Source: Lachnoclostridium sp. UBA7215 (GTDB lineage: Bacteria; Bacillota; Clostridia; Lachnospirales; Lachnospiraceae). From it: a stretch of DNA of 8,908 nt. The notes under the pieces were generated by a model. The model made no database searches. It saw nothing but the letters and a program-made list of their open reading frames with translations, and was not told the origin of the DNA. Position 1 is the stretch's first letter. Every line of letters begins with the position of its first letter. A program made the translations under genes and the position numbers. The stretch spans positions 1 through 8,908 of the forward strand of contig DKUB01000104.1 of NCBI GenBank assembly GCA_002490465.1. Reading direction: 5' to 3'. Shown here piece after piece: positions 1-6,286 of the stretch.

Positions 1-57
1 ATAACTCCTGATTATCTTCTTTATCATAATTGACCGATAATAAGTAATTATTTATCC

Positions 58-1518
58 TTACCCTCCCGATAACGCCTTCATAAACCCTCTTATAATCGGT
101 TCATCCCCTACATGCTCTATAATCACAGCTAATACCACCAAAACACCCACCCAAACCGCCAAAGAAATCTTTTCTGACTTATTAACAGTCTCCTTCATCT
201 CTGATATGACTTTATCATCCTGAAAGCATTCCTTTATATCGTCCTCGGTCAGTATTCCTTCGTACAATCCTTTCAAACTGTCATAACTTTCATAGACTTT
301 TCGTAACTGATATTTTGACTGTTTGTAACAGATTATGAGATATATCACAGAACCGGCCAGCACCAATTCCAGAATCAGTGTAATATCTTTTGTAAAAATG
401 TGATCCAGAGACTGCCCTGACACAATATCAGCCATAACAACTGTAAACATAAAACCAAAAATTGCTAAGATATTAGACTTGAATTTGTCTAACAGTTCCA
501 TTGCATATTCTCCGGTTCTCGATACGGTGCCATTTATAAACTCAGCTGCTTTTCCCTTCAATTCAAGGTACTGTGTTACATTCTCTTTTAAGTATAAATT
601 GTAGTTAGACAATATAGCGGCACGCACTTTATCGCTCATATCCAAAAATGACTCATATTTACAGTGTAAACAAATGATATTTCTTGCGATAATTGCTTTA
701 TCCATGGGATTTCCGCCCGAATAAACCCAATCATATATCTTATACAGAACCGGATTTTCATGCATATCATTCAATGAATATGTATATTCCACTGAGCGCT
801 GCCCCATAATTTGAAGCTTTGCTTTGTTATCTTGTATTGCGGAATTGGTCGCAAGAAAGCACGCCGCCAGGATAGTTTCCAGTCTGGAGAACAAAGACTG
901 AAATGGATTTCCTCCATACCCTACCTCTATTTTAAAATCATCTGGCAGGAGTTCATATGACTCCTGACTGTAAAAATAGGATGTATCCCTGCATTGGGCT
1001 AAGCGTTGTTTCCTATCAAAGCCAGTAGAAACTGCTGCATTTCCTGCCGGCAGAAAAAACATGGTCTTTGTATGGAAAATATCGGTACTGTCAAACAATT
1101 CAAATACCATATGCCCATTTGTTTCGTTTAAAAACATGGAAAACACTGTAAGCGCCTCATTCAAAGGCAGGTTCATTATATCATCGGAAAACTCACGAAA
1201 ATTGTATACAGAACATCGGTTATCTGACACAGATTTATGTATTTCCAGTTTCGCCGAGATTTCTTCCTCCGCTGCCAGATCACTAATAAATTCTGCATAG
1301 GCTTCTGCCTCACTCGTTCGGGATATTTTAAAACTTTCTTCATCATCTGTTTGCAGAAATACCCCCATTTGATCTCGTACCGGAATTTCCTGCATAATCC
1401 CGGTCCACTCTGAATACGCTGGTGCCTGATCAGCCCGAAAAGAAAACGCCGCCTCGTATATTTTCCGGGATTCTCTTTCCTTCAATCCCGAAATCCTGCT
1501 CTGCAGCTGCTCCAGCAA
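58..1518 (-). CDS. Unrecognised 486-residue protein with C-terminal membrane segments
   Basis: I do not recognise the family. The first ~340 residues are soluble-looking and rich in acidic and aromatic residues. Three hydrophobic stretches follow at about residues 350-367, 380-398 and 452-468. The segment between the last two (about 400-449) is charged and probably helical. The topology suggests a large cytoplasmic domain anchored by a C-terminal membrane module. The start is TTG, chosen because AGGAGG lies at 1527-1532, eight bases upstream, and no ATG lies between. It begins 18 bases after the stop of the NA37-like gene, so the two are almost certainly co-transcribed. Past its TAA stop, a minus-strand AGGAG at 5-9 looks like the binding site of a further operon gene beyond the left edge. 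A membrane effector partnered with a nucleic-acid-binding protein is a possible role, but only by inference. Confidence 0.8.
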   Translation of the reverse strand: MLEQLQSRISGLKERESRKIYEAAFSFRADQAPAYSEWTGIMQEIPVRDQMGVFLQTDDEESFKISRTSEAEAYAEFISDLAAEEEISAKLEIHKSVSDNRCSVYNFREFSDDIMNLPLNEALTVFSMFLNETNGHMVFELFDSTDIFHTKTMFFLPAGNAAVSTGFDRKQRLAQCRDTSYFYSQESYELLPDDFKIEVGYGGNPFQSLFSRLETILAACFLATNSAIQDNKAKLQIMGQRSVEYTYSLNDMHENPVLYKIYDWVYSGGNPMDKAIIARNIICLHCKYESFLDMSDKVRAAILSNYNLYLKENVTQYLELKGKAAEFINGTVSRTGEYAMELLDKFKSNILAIFGFMFTVVMADIVSGQSLDHIFTKDITLILELVLAGSVIYLIICYKQSKYQLRKVYESYDSLKGLYEGILTEDDIKECFQDDKVISEMKETVNKSEKISLAVWVGVLVVLAVIIEHVGDEPIIRGFMKALSGG

Positions 1519-1536
1519 AATGACTCCCTCCTAATT

Positions 1537-2568
1537 TTATGCTCTCCGCTTAAAAGTCCTGAAGACATCGTCATTATTGACTTGAATCTTAAGATACCGT
1601 GTTCCGTCTTTTTCTTCAAAAGATTGAACCACATCCCCCAGATCATCTATTTCTCCCAAAATCTTTAACTGGATGTTATTATATACATCATATGTTTTTC
1701 TCATTTTAGGCTTTATGACTGCGGGTTTAGATATAAACCGACAATCAAATCCCTTTTCTTTGGGCAAATTCTGAAGCTTCTGAAGCAGATTATCTTTTTC
1801 CTCCTCTGTCATATCATTGGGCTTATACTTTGTTATTGTCCTGTCCAACATCTCCATAAAGTCAAACTGTCCGGCGCTGTTAAAATATGCATACATTGCA
1901 TTTCGGATCACCATACAGTCATAAGGGGCCGTCTTTTTCAGACTTTTGTTCAATGCGGATTCTACAGACTGGAAAGCTTTTTTCGTATTATTTTCATCAC
2001 TTTCACATTCTACAAGTTCAAGGAAATCATGCCACCAGTATTTTGCGTCTGTATTAGAATAAATTTTTGCAGAAAACATTGACGTATATGCATCATCCAT
2101 TTCCAGCAGACAAGTCTTCCATATCTTTTTTTCATCTTTTGAAAACCCGGATTTTAGGCTGTAATCCATCTCATCAAAAAAGTCTGTATGCTCCACTTTC
2201 GCCAGCAGAAATACAGTTTCCCCCTCTTCCTCTACAAGGGCAAGGATCAGGCTTCCTTTCTGCACCCTGACATTCATAGGAGCGATCCTCTCTTGCACTG
2301 CAGTCTCTTTCTGTAAAAGCCTTTCTGCTATTTTGTCTGCCTCCTGCATTGCAAGCTGGCTGTTCTCCGGATCTCTTTTAATCGCAAGAATTCTTTTGAC
2401 AACCTCTGTGCCAGCTGACTGTGTATGATATTCCCTCACTGAAGTATTCGCATATATATAAGAAACGAGCTGCTCTATATATTCGCCAAGCTCAGGTATA
2501 ACCGCTCTGGCAAGCACTCTTCCACCTTCATAATCAATCACCCTGACTGCCTGCATGATAATCCTCAT
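1537..2568 (-). CDS. Nucleoid-associated protein, NA37/YejK-like
   Basis: A 343-residue cytoplasmic protein resembling the 37-kDa nucleoid-associated family (E. coli YejK/NdpA). The length fits the family (YejK about 335). Family-like features seen by eye are an N-terminal short-strand opening around QAVRVIDYEGG, a hydrophobic strand GSLILALVEEEGETVFLLAKVEH (split here near residues 104-126), a WWHDFLELVECESD segment near residues 178-191 matching the DFFMDFLGASE block of YejK, and a late KGFDCRF block resembling the EKGYEL region. Family members bind DNA or the nucleoid, but their biochemical role is poorly defined. The first ATG is preferred because GGAGGG at 2577-2582 sits eight bases upstream. 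It is the first gene of an operon with the membrane protein ending at 58. A variant housekeeping copy and a defence or mobile-element copy are both possible. The family call comes from memory of the sequence, not a search. Confidence 0.65.
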   Translation of the reverse strand: MRIIMQAVRVIDYEGGRVLARAVIPELGEYIEQLVSYIYANTSVREYHTQSAGTEVVKRILAIKRDPENSQLAMQEADKIAERLLQKETAVQERIAPMNVRVQKGSLILALVEEEGETVFLLAKVEHTDFFDEMDYSLKSGFSKDEKKIWKTCLLEMDDAYTSMFSAKIYSNTDAKYWWHDFLELVECESDENNTKKAFQSVESALNKSLKKTAPYDCMVIRNAMYAYFNSAGQFDFMEMLDRTITKYKPNDMTEEEKDNLLQKLQNLPKEKGFDCRFISKPAVIKPKMRKTYDVYNNIQLKILGEIDDLGDVVQSFEEKDGTRYLKIQVNNDDVFRTFKRRA

Positions 2569-2694
2569 ACTGCCGGCCCTCCATATTCAATTTTTCTTAT
2601 GTTGACGAAACTCTGACCTTTATACTTGTCAAGCCTGTTGCTAACAGAGTACCAAATTTTCCATAACAGCCCTTTGGCGCTAAAGCTTCTTTTA

Positions 2695-2723
2695 ATTATA
2701 CAAATTCTTCTTCTTTCCTGCAA
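2695..2723 (-). promoter_or_regulatory. Sigma-A-like promoter of the NA37/membrane-protein operon
   Basis: Read on the minus strand there is TTGCAG at 2718-2723, a 17-base spacer, then a perfect TATAAT at 2695-2700 directly preceded by TTTG. Transcription would start near 2688, giving a leader of about 120 bases before the ATG at 2568. The leader holds only a 5-bp hairpin (CTGTT/AACAG near 2635-2647), and I see no riboswitch in it. I see no other gene in 2569-2814. Confidence 0.6.
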
Positions 2724-2814
2724 ACCGCGAACGACATATATAGTATATTTCCCGTCATATCTGTAAATTTCTTCCGTATTATGTTGAATTTTGTAATTTT
2801 ATAGCACTGTATCA

Positions 2815-3285
2815 TTATGATTCAATGTCATTTGATTGCAAAACAGAAATCTCCTCTCCATCCAGATAAAGATGATACCAAGCGGCGTCGTTCCTTATAT
2901 CATAGTCTCCGCCATATTCATCCGTAACGAATTTAATTTTACAGACAGGTTTGTTATTCTCTATATCATTGTTTTTCAAGTATACGTTTATATCCAAACC
3001 CGACGGATAGCCATTTACATCTGTCGAAAATTTTACTGAACGGAACGCGTTCTGCTGGCACATATCAATAATTTTCCGGGCAAATGCTTCCTTGTCATCA
3101 ATTTTTTTACAGTTCGCAATCACGGTCAAATAATGATAGTTATTAACAGATATACTGCTTACCACATCCGGAATCCCTGAACATGCTTCTTCCCATTGCC
3201 TATATTGGGAAATCCCATAAAACACTACAACTGCCACACCTGCAATATATAAAATATAAGTGAAAATCCGCTGTTTCAGATCCAT
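2815..3285 (-). CDS. Small membrane-anchored protein, function unknown
   Basis: A 156-residue protein with a short basic N-terminus (MDLKQR), one hydrophobic segment at about residues 8-24 and no signal-peptidase or lipobox cysteine in the expected place. It therefore most likely stays anchored with a roughly 130-residue domain outside the membrane. That domain has two cysteines at about 35 and 59 and alternating strand-like segments, but I recognise no family. The ATG is supported by GGAGG at 3293-3297, seven bases upstream. It is transcribed divergently from the first HTH regulator, and its predicted promoter overlaps that regulator's boxes, so it is a likely regulatory target. No clear terminator is visible downstream, and the next minus-strand operon has its own promoter. 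Confidence 0.75.
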   Translation of the reverse strand: MDLKQRIFTYILYIAGVAVVVFYGISQYRQWEEACSGIPDVVSSISVNNYHYLTVIANCKKIDDKEAFARKIIDMCQQNAFRSVKFSTDVNGYPSGLDINVYLKNNDIENNKPVCKIKFVTDEYGGDYDIRNDAAWYHLYLDGEEISVLQSNDIES

Positions 3286-3317
3286 TTCTATTCCTCCCTC
3301 ATTTATTCCTTATAGAA

Positions 3318-3346
3318 ATGATAGCCCATTTTGTTCCGTATATCAA
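3318..3346 (-). promoter_or_regulatory. Promoter of the small membrane protein, overlapping HTH boxes
   Basis: On the minus strand, TTGATA (3341-3346), a 17-base spacer and TATCAT (3318-3323) form a plausible sigma-A promoter for the gene starting at 3285. The first 12-bp box (3325-3336) lies inside the spacer and the second begins just beyond the -35. A protein bound there would be expected to block this promoter. The assignment rests on hexamer fit and spacing only. Confidence 0.5.
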
Positions 3347-3371
3347 TAGCCCATTTTGTTCTATTTATAAT
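3321..3371 (+). promoter_or_regulatory. Paired operator-like boxes plus TATAAT upstream of the first HTH gene
   Basis: The 16-mer ATAGCCCATTTTGTTC occurs twice without mismatch, at 3321-3336 and 3346-3361, with a period of 25 bp. Five bases after the second copy is TATAAT (3366-3371), correctly placed for a start near 3378 and a leader of only about 13 bases. No -35 hexamer is recognisable 16-18 bp upstream of it; that position falls between the two boxes. The same arrangement recurs at 3651-3697. The pattern fits autoregulation by the HTH proteins, either as repression or, given the absent -35, as activation. Confidence 0.65.
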
Positions 3372-3390
3372 CAATACAGGGAGATGGATA

Positions 3391-3615
3391 ATGTTAGAAA
3401 TGTATTTGAGATATATAAAGGATTTACGGGAGGATCATGATTTAAGTCAAAAAGATCTGGCAAAAATCCTTAACGTCAGCCAGAGAACATATTCTCACTA
3501 TGAAAATGGAACCAGAAAGATCCCCCTTGACATCCTGATCGCACTTGCTGACTATTATGAATGCTCCATCGATTATCTGACAGGCAGGACAAAAAATAAG
3601 GAAATCAATCGCTGA
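3391..3615 (+). CDS. Cro/C1-type HTH regulator, copy 1
   Basis: A 74-residue DNA-binding protein consisting of little more than one HTH_3 (Cro/C1, XRE) domain. Helices run from about residue 9 (IKDLREDHDLSQKDLAKIL), with the turn and recognition helix at about 29-43 (VSQRTYSHYENGTRK) and the closing helices around LADYYECSIDYLTGR. This is typical of stand-alone phage- or element-type regulators. The open frame extends further upstream, but the ATG at 3391 is chosen because GGGAG at 3379-3383 lies seven bases upstream and because it gives exactly the same length as the paralogue at 3715. The two proteins are identical at about 55 of 74 positions by eye, with recognition segments differing only by Thr/Ser. 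It probably binds the paired boxes upstream of both genes and so may also affect the divergent membrane protein. Confidence 0.9.
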   Translation: MLEMYLRYIKDLREDHDLSQKDLAKILNVSQRTYSHYENGTRKIPLDILIALADYYECSIDYLTGRTKNKEINR

Positions 3616-3650
3616 TTCCCACATTTTAAACCTTCTGTATATATTTACAG

Positions 3651-3697
3651 TCCAAATTGTTCCATATCAAAATGGCCCAATCTGTTCTATTTATAAT
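3651..3697 (+). promoter_or_regulatory. Second set of paired boxes plus TATAAT, upstream of HTH copy 2
   Basis: Boxes TCCAAATTGTTC (3651-3662) and CCCAATCTGTTC (3676-3687) are diverged copies of those at 3325-3361. They again repeat every 25 bp, and again five bases separate the second box from TATAAT (3692-3697). Between them, CAAAATGG (3668-3675) is the exact reverse complement of the core of the first-set box. Predicted transcription would start close to the ribosome binding site at 3704-3709, leaving almost no leader. Conservation of spacing while the surrounding bases have changed argues for function. Confidence 0.6.
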
Positions 3698-3714
3698 GGC
3701 AGTAGGAGGCTGAG

Positions 3715-3939
3715 ATGGCAACAGTAAATATCACACATATTCGGGACTTACGGGAAGATCGGGATTTAATGCAAAAGGACCTGGCAGAGATACTTAATAT
3801 CAGCCAACGATCCTATTCCCATTACGAAAACGGAACCAGAAAAATGCCTCTTGATATTCTTATTTCGCTTGCTGATTATTACGAATGCTCGGTCGATTAC
3901 CTGTTAGGCAGGACGAAGAAAAAGGAAATCAATAAATAA
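3715..3939 (+). CDS. Cro/C1-type HTH regulator, copy 2
   Basis: A 74-residue paralogue of the preceding gene with the same single Cro/C1 HTH domain: HTH segment about residues 18-43, recognition segment ISQRSYSHYENGTRK, and ending KKKEINK. Start: ATG with a perfect AGGAGG at 3704-3709, five bases upstream. Most differences from copy 1 are in the first eight residues and in scattered surface positions (for example Ser19 to Met, Lys25 to Glu). The DNA-contacting part is nearly unchanged, so both copies should read the same boxes, while the changed residues could alter dimerisation or an interaction surface. It lies 99 bases after copy 1, has its own boxes and TATAAT, and is followed by a strong intrinsic terminator. 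The pair arose by tandem duplication that included the upstream control region. Confidence 0.9.
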   Translation: MATVNITHIRDLREDRDLMQKDLAEILNISQRSYSHYENGTRKMPLDILISLADYYECSVDYLLGRTKKKEINK

Positions 3940-3957
3940 CCTCATCCCTTATTTCCC

Positions 3958-3985
3958 AAAGCCTTCAATAGCAAAGAAGGCTTTT
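3958..3985 (+). terminator. Intrinsic terminator after the HTH pair
   Basis: AAAGCCTTC (3958-3966) pairs perfectly with GAAGGCTTT (3976-3984) around a nine-base loop. It is followed by a T-rich stretch (TTTTCTTCG). It sits 19 bases after the HTH stop codon and separates that unit from the reductase genes. Confidence 0.8.
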
Positions 3986-4052
3986 CTTCGCTTCAAAGTC
4001 TATCTGTTTTTCTTAGTTTTCCGGATTAAACAGTCTTACAAATATTTATCAG

Positions 4053-4069
4053 AAAGGACACAATACATA
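4053..4069 (+). promoter_or_regulatory. Ribosome binding site with ATA as the apparent start codon
   Basis: AAAGGA at 4053-4058 is followed eight bases later by ATA (4067-4069), exactly where the iron-protein reading frame should begin (x-E-L-A-V-Y-G-K-G-G-I-G-K-S-T). ChlL and NifH proteins begin with Met a few residues before this P-loop. I read the frame back codon by codon to the preceding HTH gene and found no ATG, GTG or TTG. A CTG at 4004 has no binding site. I see no convincing -35/-10 pair in 3986-4052. Either initiation occurs at ATA, or a G-to-A change destroyed an ATG. Confidence 0.65.
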
Positions 4070-6286
4070 GAATTAGCTGTATATGGTAAAGGAGGCATCG
4101 GTAAATCCACAGTCAGCGCAAACCTGTCGGCGTCCCTTGCTCTTGAAGGCAAAAAAGTGCTGCAGATTGGCTGTGATCCCAAGCATGATTCTACCAGGCT
4201 TCTGATGCATGGACAAGTAATCCCGACTGTGCTGGATTACCTGAAAACAACATCTCCTGAACAGGAAACCCCGTCCGCGATCCTTCAGACCGGCTTTCAT
4301 GATATAGGATGTGTAGAGGCAGGCGGGCCTAAACCCGGCGTAGGATGCGCTGGACGCGGGATCATCTCGGCTTTTGAGTTTTTGGAAAGGCACCATATAA
4401 AAGAACCTTATGACATAGTTGTATATGACGTACTTGGAGATGTAGTATGCGGCGGATTTGCCGTACCTGTGCGGAGGAAATATGCCGACATAATTTTTCT
4501 CGTAACCAGCGGCGAATATATGGCGTTATATGCCGCCAACAATATCCTGCGCGGAATCCAAAATTTTGACGGGAACACCTATCACAGAGTAGCGGGCATC
4601 CTCTATAATGAACGCCGCATTCCGGATGAAGACATGCGTGTCAAAGCCTTCGCTCAGGCCGTAGGGCTTCCTGTTTGTGCAAAAATACCCAGAAGCGACG
4701 CCTTTGCCCAGGCAGAAAGTCAGTACAAAACGGTGATGGAACTAAGTGGCTTCCCGGATGAAAAAGACATATTCAGAACCCTGGCAATAAAGGTAAAAGA
4801 AGGGCTTCCACTATACCTGGCCCGCCCGCTGACAGACCAACAGTTGGAACACACCATTCTTGGCGCCAATCCGCAAAAAACAGACATCCTGTTCCAGAAA
4901 ACTGTACCGGCAACAATAGCTGCGCCCCACATTCAAAAGGAACTCGAAACAGTACACATCCCCACGCCTGACCCTTTACCAGAAAGCCACACAACACTAC
5001 ACGAACGGATGCCTCTGTATGGATGCGCTTTTAACGGAGCTGCCACAGCGGCTATTCATCTGACGGACGCCCTGATCATTGCCCATTCACCCAAATCCTG
5101 TGCTTTTTATACCTGGCAGAATATCAGTTCTTCCGGACGGAAAAACCTGTTCAACAGAGGCATTCTGATGCCGTCAGCAATCAGTCCCAATTTTTCGTGT
5201 ACAAACATGGGGCAGGCAGAAATCGTATTCGGTGGTATGGATCGGTTAAAATCCTGCGTAACCACCGCTTTGAAACGCAAGCCTGGCGCAGTCATAGTGA
5301 TCAGCTCCTGCGTCAGCGGCATAATTGGTGACGATATCAAAGACATCGAATCCCTTTCTGAAGACGATATCCCGGTTATCGCTATGGCAGCGGACGGTGA
5401 TATCGCCGGTGATTATATGGAAGGAATCCGCATGTGCATGGATATCCTTGCGGAAAAACTGATCGACCCGTTTATAAAACCGGCCGGACGATATGTAAAC
5501 CTTGTACATGAAACAGGTGTTTCCAACAACCGCATGTTGAATTACCGGATCATCCGCTCCCTGTTAGAGCAGATGGATATCCGGATTAACTGCCGATTCT
5601 TAGGGGATGCCACGGTAAAAGATATGAAAAATTTTCTGGCTGCTCCATTAAATATCCTTGCCGATACCGGAGAAGACGGCCAGCGGATAAAAAGGCGGCT
5701 AATGGAAAAATACGGATGCCGGTTTCTGGACGGCGGGTTTCCTGTCGGCTTTCAGGCTTCTGCCCGGTTTGTAAGACAACTGGGTATATATTTCCAATGC
5801 AAAAAAGCGGCCGAACAGATCATAAACAAAGAAAAAGAAGTCTACGATTCCAGAATTCACGCATTAAAGCCCATTTTATCCGGTAAACGTATATTGATGA
5901 CAACCGTTAATATTAATATGGACTGGCTGATAGAAGCAGCTCATACCATCGGCATGGAGTTTTCCTGGATCGGCGTTCTGAATTATCTCCATACAGAGTT
6001 GAATATTACAGACCATCCGGAAAACTGCCCTGTAATCGAAGAATGTACGGATTTTTCCAGAATCGAGGAAAAGATATACCTGTTAAAACCCGACATTATA
6101 CTATCCAATTATACATCTTCTATAGAAGAAGGAAATTACCTGACAGATTCTATGCCGATGACGCCTGTAGCCGGATTTCACTCAGCGCTCCATATTTTTG
6201 AGAAATGGGCTAAACTGATCAATTTGCATGGCAAGAAAGGGGGATGGAAAGATGACAAATCATTATTCGAGAAATATTACGCCTGA
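4067..6286 (+). CDS. Fused nitrogenase-like reductase: NifH/ChlL-type iron protein joined to a NifD/BchN/BchY-type subunit
   Basis: A 739-residue protein counted from ATA4067. Residues 1-245 are a complete iron protein: P-loop GKGGIGKST at 7-15, QIGCDPKHDST at 33-43, CVEAGGPKPGVGCAGRG at 82-98 and YDVLGDVVCGG at 120-130. Cys94 and Cys128 match the pair that bridges the [4Fe-4S] cluster of the NifH dimer. QIGCDPKHDST is the ChlL/BchL form, while VGCAGRG is the NifH form. After a proline-rich linker (about 250-312) comes a catalytic-subunit domain to the C-terminus. Its cysteines are Cys320 (YGCAFNG), Cys345 (SPKSC) and Cys415 (SSCVSGIIGDD), plus the conserved VFGG at 387-390. These match the three P-cluster/NB-cluster cysteines. 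By eye the NifD cofactor ligands Cys275 and His442 have no equivalents. Role: ATP-driven reductase of unknown substrate. It overlaps the next gene by 35 bases. Relatives are normally encoded as separate proteins. Confidence 0.88.
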   Translation: MELAVYGKGGIGKSTVSANLSASLALEGKKVLQIGCDPKHDSTRLLMHGQVIPTVLDYLKTTSPEQETPSAILQTGFHDIGCVEAGGPKPGVGCAGRGIISAFEFLERHHIKEPYDIVVYDVLGDVVCGGFAVPVRRKYADIIFLVTSGEYMALYAANNILRGIQNFDGNTYHRVAGILYNERRIPDEDMRVKAFAQAVGLPVCAKIPRSDAFAQAESQYKTVMELSGFPDEKDIFRTLAIKVKEGLPLYLARPLTDQQLEHTILGANPQKTDILFQKTVPATIAAPHIQKELETVHIPTPDPLPESHTTLHERMPLYGCAFNGAATAAIHLTDALIIAHSPKSCAFYTWQNISSSGRKNLFNRGILMPSAISPNFSCTNMGQAEIVFGGMDRLKSCVTTALKRKPGAVIVISSCVSGIIGDDIKDIESLSEDDIPVIAMAADGDIAGDYMEGIRMCMDILAEKLIDPFIKPAGRYVNLVHETGVSNNRMLNYRIIRSLLEQMDIRINCRFLGDATVKDMKNFLAAPLNILADTGEDGQRIKRRLMEKYGCRFLDGGFPVGFQASARFVRQLGIYFQCKKAAEQIINKEKEVYDSRIHALKPILSGKRILMTTVNINMDWLIEAAHTIGMEFSWIGVLNYLHTELNITDHPENCPVIEECTDFSRIEEKIYLLKPDIILSNYTSSIEEGNYLTDSMPMTPVAGFHSALHIFEKWAKLINLHGKKGGWKDDKSLFEKYYA
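6236..6251 (+). promoter_or_regulatory. Ribosome binding site deciding the start of the NifK-like gene
   Basis: AAAGGGGG at 6236-6243 lies eight bases before ATG6252. The alternative in-frame ATG at 6228 lies upstream of this site, has no such site of its own and would add eight residues (MARKGDGK) encoded mainly by the site itself. The site lies within the end of the fusion gene, so translation of the two is probably coupled. Confidence 0.75.

Noticed and set aside
2635..2647. Small palindrome CTGTT-GCT-AACAG in the leader of the NA37-like operon
   Set aside because: A five-pair stem with no T tract or further structure. It is expected by chance and not evidence of a riboswitch.
3331..3390. 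Upstream ATG at 3331 reading for the first HTH gene, giving 94 residues
   Set aside because: The extra 20 codons are the operator boxes and TATAAT. ATG3391 has the binding site and matches the paralogue's length.
4157..6286. GTG at 4157 as start of the iron-protein fusion gene
   Set aside because: It would remove the P-loop (GKGGIGKST) that is plainly encoded in frame upstream, and no ribosome binding site precedes it.
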